Positions 23,978 through 32,068 of a DNA stretch of 42,196 nucleotides are shown in pieces (the first letter of the stretch is position 1; each line of letters begins with the position of its first letter). A model generated the notes under the pieces. That model saw only the letters and a list, made by a program, of their open reading frames with translations, had not been told where the DNA came from and did not search any database. The translations under genes were made by a program, and so were the position numbers. Location: assembly GCF_015244565.1 (NCBI RefSeq), contig NZ_JABCQG010000019.1:1-42196 (forward strand). Reading direction: 5' to 3'. The DNA comes from Gluconobacter vitians (GTDB lineage Bacteria; Pseudomonadota; Alphaproteobacteria; Acetobacterales; Acetobacteraceae).

Positions 23978-25786
23978 TTATTGATTTTCGAGGATTTCTT
24001 TTTTCATTTCCAGCTCGAGCCATTCCTCCTCGGACCGGGTAAGATCCTGTTCGGCAGCCTCCAGAAGCTGTGTGGTCTTCTGGAATTTTGCAGCATCCCG
24101 GCTATAGAGACCGGGGTCAGCCAGAACGTCACGGTATGTCTGGATCTTCTTTTCCAGATCCGCCATTTTCTGCGGAAGAAGATCCAGGGCCCGCTTGTCA
24201 TTATAGCTGAGCTTTTTCGGCTTCTTCTCTGTTTTCAAAGCAGATTTTGGCGCAATTTCTTCCGCCTCCGACTCCGCAGGTTCACGACCGGCCGGAACAT
24301 CCCCACGCTGGATCAGCATGTCGGAGTAGCCGCCTGCATATTCGATCCAGTCTCCACCACCGTCGGAAACCAGCACCGAGCTTGCGACCCGGTCGAGGAA
24401 GTCGCGATCATGGCTCACCAGCAGGACCGTACCCGCATAATCAGCCAGCATATCCTGTAGAAGATCCAGTGTCTCAAGATCGAGATCGTTGGTCGGTTCG
24501 TCCAGCACCATAAGACTGGACGGCTTGGCAAGAGCACAGGCCAGTGCAAGCCGTCCGCGCTCACCGCCCGAAAGCTTTCCTACGGGAGTGCGGGCCTGCT
24601 CCGGACGGAAAAGGAAGTCCTTCATATAGCCAATGACATGACGCTTCTCGTCGCCAACCTGCACCATGTCTCCGCTGCCGCCCGCAAGGGTTTCAGCAAG
24701 GGTCTTTGAAGGATCAAGGCTTTCCCGCTGCTGGTCCAGCGTGACCATGGCCACGGACGGCCCCATCTTCACTGTGCCGGACTGTGGCTCCATCCTGCCG
24801 GTCAGCAGACGCAGGAGCGTTGTCTTTCCGGCGCCGTTGGCGCCCACCAGACCGAGCCGGTCTCCACGCAGGACCCGCAGATCGAGATCCCGGACAATGG
24901 CGCGGTCATCATAAGCCCAGTTCACACCCTCGGCTGCAATGGTGATCTTGCCTGCGCTCTCGGCTTCCGTCGCTGCCATCCGCAGCGTCCCCTTGCCACG
25001 GGACGCCAGTTCACGGCGCTGCGCCCGAAGCGCTGCCAGCTCTCCGACACGCCGGACATTCCGCTTGCGGCGTGCGGTAACGCCGTAAATCATCCAATCT
25101 TCTTCGCGCGCAATCTGGCGGTCCAGCTTGTGCGCATCACGCTCCTGCTGTTCCAGAACCTCATCCCGCCAGCTCTCGTAGCGGGCAAATCCCTGATCCA
25201 GCCGGCGCGTGACCCCATTCTCAAGCCAGACCACGCTGCGAGACAGCGTTTCCAGAAGGCGTCTGTCATGGCTGATGACAATCATGGCGCAGCGGGTGGC
25301 AGCGAGCTCTTTTTCCAGCCAGGTGATGGATGGAAGATCCAGATGGTTCGTTGGCTCATCAAGCAGCAGAAGATCCGGCTCGGCTGCAAGGGCGCGGGCG
25401 AGGGCACAGCGACGGACTTCGCCGCCCGAAAGGTTCTGGCAGCTTTCTTCACCCGTCATGCCGAGTTCGGCCAGCATCGAGCGCGCCCGATAGGTCTCGG
25501 TCTCATCCAGCCCTTCAGACGCGTAATCAAAGGTCGTAGCATAACGCGAAAGATCCGGCTCCTGCGCCAGATAATGGACCTTCGTCCCGGGCTGGACGAA
25601 CCGCTCGCCAGAATCTGCGACGATATCGCCAGAGGCAATTTTCAGCAGCGTGGATTTTCCCGAGCCGTTCCGCCCTACCAGGCAGATCCGTTCACCGGGC
25701 AGGACGCCTAGCTCTGCTCCATCTAGGAGCGGGCGTCCACCAAGAGTGTAGGTAATGTTCTGAAGAGAAAGAATGGGTGCCGACAT
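23978..25786 (-). CDS. uup: ABC-F family ATPase, Uup-like
   Basis: This 602-residue protein has two ABC domains and no membrane part. Walker A motifs are GRNGSGKST (38-46) and GANGAGKTT (about 316-324), the signatures LSGGEVRRCAL and LSGGERGRLAL, and Walker B LLLDEPTNHLDL and MVLDEPTNDLDL. The ABC-F linker lies between them, and a C-terminal lysine/glutamate-rich coiled coil (about 520-600) is typical of Uup. Such proteins act on the ribosome or on branched DNA intermediates. The nearest named member is Uup by domain plan; the exact subfamily is not certain. Confidence 0.87.
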   Translation of the reverse strand: MSAPILSLQNITYTLGGRPLLDGAELGVLPGERICLVGRNGSGKSTLLKIASGDIVADSGERFVQPGTKVHYLAQEPDLSRYATTFDYASEGLDETETYRARSMLAELGMTGEESCQNLSGGEVRRCALARALAAEPDLLLLDEPTNHLDLPSITWLEKELAATRCAMIVISHDRRLLETLSRSVVWLENGVTRRLDQGFARYESWRDEVLEQQERDAHKLDRQIAREEDWMIYGVTARRKRNVRRVGELAALRAQRRELASRGKGTLRMAATEAESAGKITIAAEGVNWAYDDRAIVRDLDLRVLRGDRLGLVGANGAGKTTLLRLLTGRMEPQSGTVKMGPSVAMVTLDQQRESLDPSKTLAETLAGGSGDMVQVGDEKRHVIGYMKDFLFRPEQARTPVGKLSGGERGRLALACALAKPSSLMVLDEPTNDLDLETLDLLQDMLADYAGTVLLVSHDRDFLDRVASSVLVSDGGGDWIEYAGGYSDMLIQRGDVPAGREPAESEAEEIAPKSALKTEKKPKKLSYNDKRALDLLPQKMADLEKKIQTYRDVLADPGLYSRDAAKFQKTTQLLEAAEQDLTRSEEEWLELEMKKEILENQ

Positions 25787-25844
25787 GGCATCCTATGTGT
25801 CGCAGCCTGACGTCTGCCGCAAGACGCCTCTGTCCGAATAAAAT

Positions 25845-26585
25845 TCAGACGGGTGTCACACCACCTGTTACGGCCTGATAGGTTGCGACGGCCAGCGTCA
25901 TCGGCTCGAACGGCTTGGTGATAACGAAGGATGGCTCCTGCGTCTCACCGGTCAGCAGACGCTCCGGATAAGCTGTCACGAAAATAACCGGGGCTTCATG
26001 TGTGCGCAGGATCCGTCCCACGGCCTGCATGCCATCACCGCCGCCGCCAAGATTGATATCTGCAAGGATAAGGCCGGGCTTCGTTTTTGCAGCAAGTTCA
26101 ACGGCGTCCGCCTCAGTATGGGCTACGCCGGCGATTTTGTGACCACACCGTTCGACCAGATCCTGGATATCCATGGCGATGATCGGCTCGTCCTCGATAA
26201 TGAGAACGTTGGTCTGCGCAATTCCCTGAAGCCCCTGGCGGGCCTTGTTCAGTTCGGCAGCCGCCTCTTCATCGGTAATGCCCAGAGCCTGCGCACTCGA
26301 CGCAAGCGACTGCTCTTCCAGAGAGGTCAGTAGCAGAAGTGCACGCTGGCGCAGCGGCATGCCCACCGTAGCATCCGCGCCGTGCTGTGCCATAAACACG
26401 TTCACGAGCAGGCCATAAAGAGCCTGCCGTGCGGAAAGACCGCTTTGAGGCGGATTTTCCATCAGCTCTTTCAGGGCCGCAGCCACAAGCTGATCGCCCG
26501 TCTTCTGATCACCAACCAGCGCGCGGGCAAAACGACGTGCATAGGGAAGTGCCTTGACGAGTTCCTGACGTGTCAGATCAGTCAT
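25845..26585 (-). CDS. phyR: PhyR: general stress response regulator (sigma-like domain plus receiver)
   Basis: PhyR is the anti-anti-sigma factor of the alphaproteobacterial general stress response: when phosphorylated it binds NepR and frees EcfG. The 246 residues show an EcfG-like output domain at 1-120 (YARRFARALVGDQKTGDQLV) and a receiver at 126-240. The acidic pocket is Glu131/Asp132, the phosphoacceptor Asp176 in LILADINLG, Thr204 in FVTAYPERL, and Lys224 in ITKPFEP. The ATG at 26585 has GGAGG nine bases upstream; the longer frame to 26639 adds non-conserved residues. It is divergent from the first sigma gene, the usual relation of phyR to its partners. Confidence 0.95.
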   Translation of the reverse strand: MTDLTRQELVKALPYARRFARALVGDQKTGDQLVAAALKELMENPPQSGLSARQALYGLLVNVFMAQHGADATVGMPLRQRALLLLTSLEEQSLASSAQALGITDEEAAAELNKARQGLQGIAQTNVLIIEDEPIIAMDIQDLVERCGHKIAGVAHTEADAVELAAKTKPGLILADINLGGGGDGMQAVGRILRTHEAPVIFVTAYPERLLTGETQEPSFVITKPFEPMTLAVATYQAVTGGVTPV

Positions 26586-26723
26586 GTGTCCGTGGCCTCC
26601 TGAAAAGATAGCTGCCGACCCATCCCGAGTGGGATGCATCCCGTTATGAAGGTTGAATAATCATGACACGATGCCCAATCTTCGTATAGTCTTCGTGGCC
26701 ACCTCGGTCGCCTGCAATGTCGC

Positions 26724-27314
26724 ATGAAGGATCTTCTTCTGAGCACACCAGCACCCGGGGGCACTCCATCCGGCCCGACTGCGAAAAAAGGCAGTTTCCA
26801 TCGGGGTCTGCTTCAGACCCTTCCGGATCTGCGGGGTTTTGCACGTTTTCTGACACGGGACACGGCTGCAGCTGATGATCTGGTGCAGGACACGATTGTC
26901 CGTGCCCTGGCAGCACAGGACCAGTTCCAGGAAGGAACGGTGCTGAAAGCCTGGCTGTTCACAATTCAGCGAAATGCCTTTTACGAGCAGACCCGTCGCC
27001 GCAGCCGCGAACAGGAAATCATGCAGGATATCGAATTCGATATGCAGCCTTCTACCGCGGCACCATCACGACAGCACGCGCGTGACGCGGTTCAGGATCT
27101 GGGTGAGCTGCTCTGGAAGCTGCCGGACCTTCTGCGTGAAGCGCTTATTCTCGTGGGGGCACAGGAACTGTCCTATGAAGACGCCGCCCGCGTCTGTGAT
27201 GTGCCGGCCGGAACCATGAGGGCCCGTGTTTCCCGTGCCAGAGCCCAGCTTGCGGAGCTGGCTGCAGAAAAAAGCGTTGATCCGCAGACGGAATCCGAAA
27301 AAAATATCACCTGA
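26724..27314 (+). CDS. ecfG: EcfG-type ECF sigma factor (first copy)
   Basis: The 196-residue sigma factor has region 2 at about 30-100 (LRGFARFLTRDTAAADDLVQ, then VLKAWLFTIQRNAFYEQTRR) and region 4 at about 125-180 (LPDLLREALILVGAQELSYE, VPAGTMRARVSRARAQLAEL). KAWLFTIQRNAFY and LILVGAxxxSYEDAA are the EcfG hallmarks. It would direct RNA polymerase to GGAAC-N16/17-CGTT promoters when NepR releases it. It is divergent from phyR with 138 bases between. The start at 26724 is ATG with GCAT before it and no strong ribosome binding site. A second, different EcfG gene follows 132 bases on. Confidence 0.92.
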   Translation: MKDLLLSTPAPGGTPSGPTAKKGSFHRGLLQTLPDLRGFARFLTRDTAAADDLVQDTIVRALAAQDQFQEGTVLKAWLFTIQRNAFYEQTRRRSREQEIMQDIEFDMQPSTAAPSRQHARDAVQDLGELLWKLPDLLREALILVGAQELSYEDAARVCDVPAGTMRARVSRARAQLAELAAEKSVDPQTESEKNIT

Positions 27315-27446
27315 TTTCCGGCGGTTTTCAGCGGCTTTTGGCGCCCTGTTTTCGCTCTTGGGAAGATTTTCTGCGGCTCGATGCAACATTTTCTCCCGAC
27401 CGTTCATTGATCCCATGAAAACAGAGCGAAATCAGGAGTTAGTTCC

Positions 27447-28022
27447 ATGACGTTCCACGATCAGGTCATTGCCATTCTTCCGAAGCTGCGTGTTCAGGCC
27501 CTCTCCCTGACCCGTAACCGCGCTGCTGCGGAGGATCTCGTACAGGACGCCGTGTGCAACGCCCTGGCTGCCCAGAACAGCTTCATTCCGGGGACGAACT
27601 TCTCGGCCTGGATGCATCGTATTCTGCGGAACCGCTTCATTTCCGATCTTCGCAAGCGTCGTGAGACGACCGACATCGATGATGTGCCCGCATCTTCCTT
27701 TGCCAGCCCGGCAACGCATGAAGACAGCCTTGCTCTCAAGGATCTGTCGATGGCGCTGTCCCGTCTCCCGGCCGATCAGCGCGAGGCGCTTGTCATGGTT
27801 GTGATCCAGGGCATGAGCTATGAGGCTCTGGCCGAAGCAACCGATTGCGCTGTCGGCACGGCCAAGAGCCGCGTGTTCCGTGCTCGCCGTCAGTTGGAAG
27901 CATGGATGAGCGGCGAACTGCCGACCAACGACAAGCTGCGCGTGAAGGTCAAGGCTCTGCGCGATGCAATGGATGCCCGTCGTCGCGCTGGCAAGTCTTC
28001 TGACGATCTGATGCTTTCCTGA
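27447..28022 (+). CDS. EcfG-type ECF sigma factor (second copy)
   Basis: The 191 residues again carry sigma regions 2 and 4: LRVQALSLTRNRAAAEDLVQ, TNFSAWMHRILRNRFISDLR, then LPADQREALVMVVIQGMSYE and CAVGTAKSRVFRARRQLEAW. Compared with the first copy, the KAWLFTIQRNAFY block is changed to SAWMHRILRNRFI. A basic C-terminal extension (about 165-191) is added. Its ribosome binding site is strong (CAGGAG before the ATG). It is likely a paralogue with altered promoter choice or NepR affinity; that is inference. Confidence 0.88.
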   Translation: MTFHDQVIAILPKLRVQALSLTRNRAAAEDLVQDAVCNALAAQNSFIPGTNFSAWMHRILRNRFISDLRKRRETTDIDDVPASSFASPATHEDSLALKDLSMALSRLPADQREALVMVVIQGMSYEALAEATDCAVGTAKSRVFRARRQLEAWMSGELPTNDKLRVKVKALRDAMDARRRAGKSSDDLMLS

Positions 28023-28224
28023 CCTTAATTGGTTACAAACGATGGAATCTGCGTCCATTGCGGTTTGGCAGCGATTGCAGAGAACGAGTTGTTTTCGTAA
28101 GACTGGATTGGCAGTTCATGCCATAGCGGCTTCTCTAGGAGAAAACTCGGAGTTCGCGCCATAGTCAGTATCAGGGGTGCAGGATTTGCATCTTCTGACG
28201 TCACAGGAAGGTTCAGACCAGCCA

Positions 28225-28398
28225 ATGACCGCAGGAGACAAGCGGAAGTCCTCAGTCAGCGATACCAGAGGTGAGGAAAAGGACTCGCCTTTTGGTATCT
28301 GGCTGAGCCGGGGCCTGCATCAGCTTTTCGATGATGTTGCAAACGAGCCGATTCCCGATGAGCTTCTCCGACTGATCGAGGAAGACCGAAACAAGTGA
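28225..28398 (+). CDS. nepR: NepR anti-sigma factor
   Basis: NepR binds EcfG and blocks it until PhyR-P takes its place. The 57-residue product has the two-helix core WLSRGLHQLFDDVANEPIPD followed by ELLRLIEEDRNK, which matches the NepR pattern LxxLYDDVxxEPVPDxLLxLL. The first 22 residues are polar and disordered. The ATG at 28225 follows AGGAAGG; a GTG at 28177 would add 16 residues but has its ribosome binding site too close. It overlaps the kinase gene by four bases (GTGA). NepR genes usually lie next to phyR or ecfG; here it lies after the second sigma gene. Confidence 0.88.
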   Translation: MTAGDKRKSSVSDTRGEEKDSPFGIWLSRGLHQLFDDVANEPIPDELLRLIEEDRNK

Positions 28399-30269
28399 CT
28401 GTTACCCGGTCTGGGCTTCCAGACCTGAGTCCGCGGCGCTGGCGCCGTCTGTTCTACAGACGGGGCGCCCTGCGTAATATCCGGATGCTGGATACTGTCG
28501 GTGCCCGGGTGATGGCGCTGATCGTGGCAACGACTCTTCCCCTCGCTATCATCGCCTCTCTGCTCGCATGGCATAGTTATCAACAGAATGTCGGTAACGG
28601 AGCCCTGCGCACCGAGCGGGATACCCAGCTTGCGATTTCGGAAATCACAACCGATCTCGATCAGACCCATACACTTCTGGACATGCTCGCCGATGGCGAC
28701 ATTTCTTCAGGCAATGCCCTACGGGAGTTTTCTCTCGTCCAAACGGTGTCGCAGCATCATTACTGCCTGCTGATGCTGACAGATGTTTCAGGGCGTCCGT
28801 CGGTTGTGTTGCCACCTGCATCAACGCAGGAAGCCGCAATCTGCCGGTCTCCTGAACTTGCTGACCCGTCACTGACATCGACGCCGGCAAAGCTCCCCGT
28901 TGTCGGGGTAGATGTCCTAAAAGGTGACCGCGGTCCGCTTCTGAAATTTGTTGTTCCAATTCTCAGCAATAATTCGGTTTCCGGCTACATTATTGCCGTG
29001 CGAACCCTTGGCTGGCAGCGCAGTCATCTCCCGAAAGGGGACAGTCGCCTTCTCCTTGGAACAGGAGACAATGCACAGCATTTTCTCGCAATGCCGGACG
29101 GCTCCCTTTACTCACTTTTTCCCGATCGTCCTGTGGTTGCGACACTGCCGCCCAAAGCGTTGGCCCGCCTGAAGAGGGACATCTCGTCTCTTAACCTGCA
29201 CGACGTCTTTACAAGCCGCGGCATCACTTATGCCTTCCAGAACGCCTATGGCCCCGTAAGCCTGATCGTTTCCACCGAGCGCACTGCCGAGGAAAGCCAT
29301 GCGCTCAATATCTTTCTGATCCGGGTCAGCCTTATTGTCGGGCTGCTGGTTCTTGAACTGATGGCCGTCGCACTGGGGGCCCGGCTTTTCCTCGTTGATC
29401 CGCTCGAAAAACTGACTCAGGCCGTGGCCGACTGGCGGCGGGGCGCGCCATTTGCACCAAGAATAAGCCGTTCCATACCACTGGAAATCCGGCATCTGGA
29501 GAAAGCGTTCCTTCGGGCAACGCGGCGACTGAGCCAGCATGAACAGGATCTGGAGCAGTCGGGACGTAATCAGGACATGCTGATTCGCGAAATCCATCAC
29601 CGCGTCAAAAACAACCTGCAGGTTGTCGCGTCTCTGCTGAACCTTCAGGCAAGCCGCATTCGTTCTCATGAAGCTCGTGAGGAGTTCCGTCTTGTGCGCG
29701 ATCGCGTCAGGGCGCTCGCAACCTTGCACCGTTACCTTTATTCCAAGAGCGGTCTCTCTGCGCTGGACGTCCAGAGCTTTCTGGAAGAACTCTGCAGCAT
29801 CCTGCTGTCTGCGAACGGGATGAACGCCCAGACGCGCATCCGCCTGCAGCTCGACATTGAACATGTTTTGATTTCACCCGATCAGGCCGTGCCAATCGCC
29901 CTGATCGTCACCGAGGTCGTGAGCAATGCCCTCCGCTATGCCTTCCCGGAGGACAGGGCAGGGCACATCGTCATCGCCTTGCACAAGGTCATCCCGGCGC
30001 CTCCTGAACAGGAGGGGCTGGTCGAATTGAAGCTTGGAGACGACGGCATCGGTATCAATGCTGGTCAGGCCTCCGAGTCCCGCACACGTCGGGAAGGTAT
30101 CGGGATGCAGCTCATCCGTGGGTTCGCACGGCAGATCAACGCCGAGATGACAGTCAGCAATGAAAACGGGACTTGGTATACCCTGCGTTTTGTTCCGGAA
30201 CAGCCCTCACTTACGGCGCTGGCCATGGCCCGCAAGGCGATCAGTCACGGAGAAGACTCGGGTCTGTAA
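28395..30269 (+). CDS. HisKA_2-type sensor histidine kinase of the general stress response
   Basis: The 624-residue membrane kinase has TM1 at about 38-58, a periplasmic sensor region (about 60-300), TM2 at about 303-330, a HAMP-like linker (about 332-385), the HisKA_2 phosphoacceptor block EIHHRVKNNLQVVASLL (His402), and an HATPase domain with VTEVVSNALRYAFPE (N box) and LGDDGIGI (G1). HisKA_2 kinases with HRVKNN motifs are the usual PhyR kinases. Translation is coupled to nepR by the GTGA overlap. The signal it senses is unknown; the periplasmic domain shows no PAS or Cache motif I can name. Confidence 0.9.
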   Translation: MTVTRSGLPDLSPRRWRRLFYRRGALRNIRMLDTVGARVMALIVATTLPLAIIASLLAWHSYQQNVGNGALRTERDTQLAISEITTDLDQTHTLLDMLADGDISSGNALREFSLVQTVSQHHYCLLMLTDVSGRPSVVLPPASTQEAAICRSPELADPSLTSTPAKLPVVGVDVLKGDRGPLLKFVVPILSNNSVSGYIIAVRTLGWQRSHLPKGDSRLLLGTGDNAQHFLAMPDGSLYSLFPDRPVVATLPPKALARLKRDISSLNLHDVFTSRGITYAFQNAYGPVSLIVSTERTAEESHALNIFLIRVSLIVGLLVLELMAVALGARLFLVDPLEKLTQAVADWRRGAPFAPRISRSIPLEIRHLEKAFLRATRRLSQHEQDLEQSGRNQDMLIREIHHRVKNNLQVVASLLNLQASRIRSHEAREEFRLVRDRVRALATLHRYLYSKSGLSALDVQSFLEELCSILLSANGMNAQTRIRLQLDIEHVLISPDQAVPIALIVTEVVSNALRYAFPEDRAGHIVIALHKVIPAPPEQEGLVELKLGDDGIGINAGQASESRTRREGIGMQLIRGFARQINAEMTVSNENGTWYTLRFVPEQPSLTALAMARKAISHGEDSGL

Positions 30270-30382
30270 AGGCCGGTCACCTTCAAGGTTCCGCCCGAAA
30301 ATCCACGAAAAAATCTAAATAAGCGGCAAGAATTGTGTGAAGCACTGTCTTGTGGAGCTTTTGCGACCTATATGCAGGGATC

Positions 30383-32068
30383 ATGAAGGCCGACAAGACA
30401 ATCGCAAAAGCGTGGGTAAAGGCACAGGGACGAGCAAGCCGCTCCCGGACCTCTGTCGTCGTATTTTTAGGACTGCTCTCGACCCTGCTGGGACTGCTGC
30501 AGGCATGGGCACTGGCACGAACGCTGGCATCCGTCCTGACGCGGGATACGGACAGTACCGGGCCAGCCATCGCCGTTTTCCTGCTGGCCTGTGTGCTGAG
30601 GGTCATTCTCTCCACCGTGCAGGACATGACGGCTGCGGCGGCAGGAATCCATGCCCGGCGCCGTCTGCGCCGTGAGGTGCTGGATCGCATCATCGGCGAG
30701 GGGCCAGCCTTGCTGCGCCGCCACCATAGTGCGGCCATCGCAGCGACTCTGGTCGATCGTATCGAGGCGCTGGACGGCTATTTTGCCCGCTGGCTGCCGG
30801 CAGCATCGCTGTGGCTGGTGTCACAATGGCTGGTTGTCATTGCGCTGTATCTGGAAAATCACAAAGCTGGCCTGATCCTCGCCGCCTGCTGTGCATCGCT
30901 TCCCATCTTCCAGGCTGTTTTCGGAATCGCCACCGCTGTTGCATCACGCCGGCAGTTTCTGGCCATGACGCGGCTTCAGACGCGCTTTCTCGATCGGGTG
31001 AAAGGCATTGCGACCATCGTCCTGTCCGGCGGCACCGATCGCGAGACACAGGCTCTGGCCCAGAGCGCCGATAACCTGCGCCAGCGCACCATGAAGGTTC
31101 TGCGGATCGCTTTTGTGGCGTCGGCCACGACTGATGTCGCCATGGTGGTGGCTCTTGTGCTGATTGTCGTGACACAGGCCAACACGCTGATGGGACATCC
31201 TTCGGACGCTGTTCTGACCCGCGCCCTTTATGCCGTTCTGCTGGTACCGGAAGCTTTTGCATCCTTCCGTGCCCTGTCTGCCGCCTATCAGGACCGGGCA
31301 CATGCCACGGCTGCTGCAGAAGCCATGCATGAACTCGCACCGCTGACCGAGCGGACATCTGCTGGTCCGGATATCGTTCATGCGGATGGCGGAATTTCAG
31401 TGACTGCAGAGCATGTCTCCTTTGCCTGGGACGAGCAGCGCGGCACGGTCATTCATGATGTCAGCTTTGCTCTTCCGGCTGGATCGACCCTGATCCTTGA
31501 AGGAGCCTCTGGCGCAGGTAAATCCACGCTTCTGGAACTGCTTCTCGGCTTCGTTGCACCCTCACAGGGCCGCATCCTGTTCGATGGTCAGGACATGCAG
31601 ACCCTGTCTCCGCGCCAGATTTCATCACGAATCAGCTGGATCGGACAGAAGCCTGTCCTGTTTGCCGGCACGATCCGGGAAAACATTCTCTTCGCACGTC
31701 CGGATGCCTCTGCCGAAGATCTGAAACATGCCGTCTCGGCTGCGGCCGTCGATCAGTATCTGTCGTCCCTGCCGGAAGGTCTGGAAACGCGGATCGGCGA
31801 GGGGGGCTTTGGCCTCTCCGGCGGACAGGCGCAGCGTATTGCCATTGCACGTGCCTATCTCAAAGACGCGCCGCTTCTGCTTCTGGACGAACCAACATCC
31901 CATCTCGATCCGAAAACAGAGGCGGAAATCCTCATCAGCCTGAAAGAACTGGCCAGGGGCCGGACTGTCATCCTGTGCAGCCATTCCGCACAGGCCCGCC
32001 AGTTCCACGGCCGTCATCTTGTCCTTGATGGCGGTCGCGCTGTCGCCTTTACAGGAGAAGCTGCATGA
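30383..32068 (+). CDS. cydD: Thiol reductant ABC exporter subunit CydD
   Basis: CydD and CydC form an inner-membrane exporter of cysteine and glutathione that is needed to assemble cytochrome bd in the periplasm. The 561 residues (ATG 30383) have a six-helix membrane domain up to about 310 and an ABC domain with LEGASGAGKSTLLELLLGF (Walker A), GLSGGQAQRIAIARA (signature), LLLDEPTSHLDP (Walker B) and the H-loop HSAQAR. The extra leader from 30350 is dropped because MWSFCDLYAGI is not conserved. It overlaps cydC by four bases. No cydA or cydB is in this window. Confidence 0.9.
   Translation: MKADKTIAKAWVKAQGRASRSRTSVVVFLGLLSTLLGLLQAWALARTLASVLTRDTDSTGPAIAVFLLACVLRVILSTVQDMTAAAAGIHARRRLRREVLDRIIGEGPALLRRHHSAAIAATLVDRIEALDGYFARWLPAASLWLVSQWLVVIALYLENHKAGLILAACCASLPIFQAVFGIATAVASRRQFLAMTRLQTRFLDRVKGIATIVLSGGTDRETQALAQSADNLRQRTMKVLRIAFVASATTDVAMVVALVLIVVTQANTLMGHPSDAVLTRALYAVLLVPEAFASFRALSAAYQDRAHATAAAEAMHELAPLTERTSAGPDIVHADGGISVTAEHVSFAWDEQRGTVIHDVSFALPAGSTLILEGASGAGKSTLLELLLGFVAPSQGRILFDGQDMQTLSPRQISSRISWIGQKPVLFAGTIRENILFARPDASAEDLKHAVSAAAVDQYLSSLPEGLETRIGEGGFGLSGGQAQRIAIARAYLKDAPLLLLDEPTSHLDPKTEAEILISLKELARGRTVILCSHSAQARQFHGRHLVLDGGRAVAFTGEAA

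Noticed and set aside
26586-26723. EcfG-type promoters (GGAAC-N16/17-CGTT) between phyR and the first sigma gene
   Set aside because: I looked on both strands, and also upstream of the second sigma gene and nepR. GCAAC and CGTT before the second sigma gene are only 13 bases apart, and no proper match was seen.
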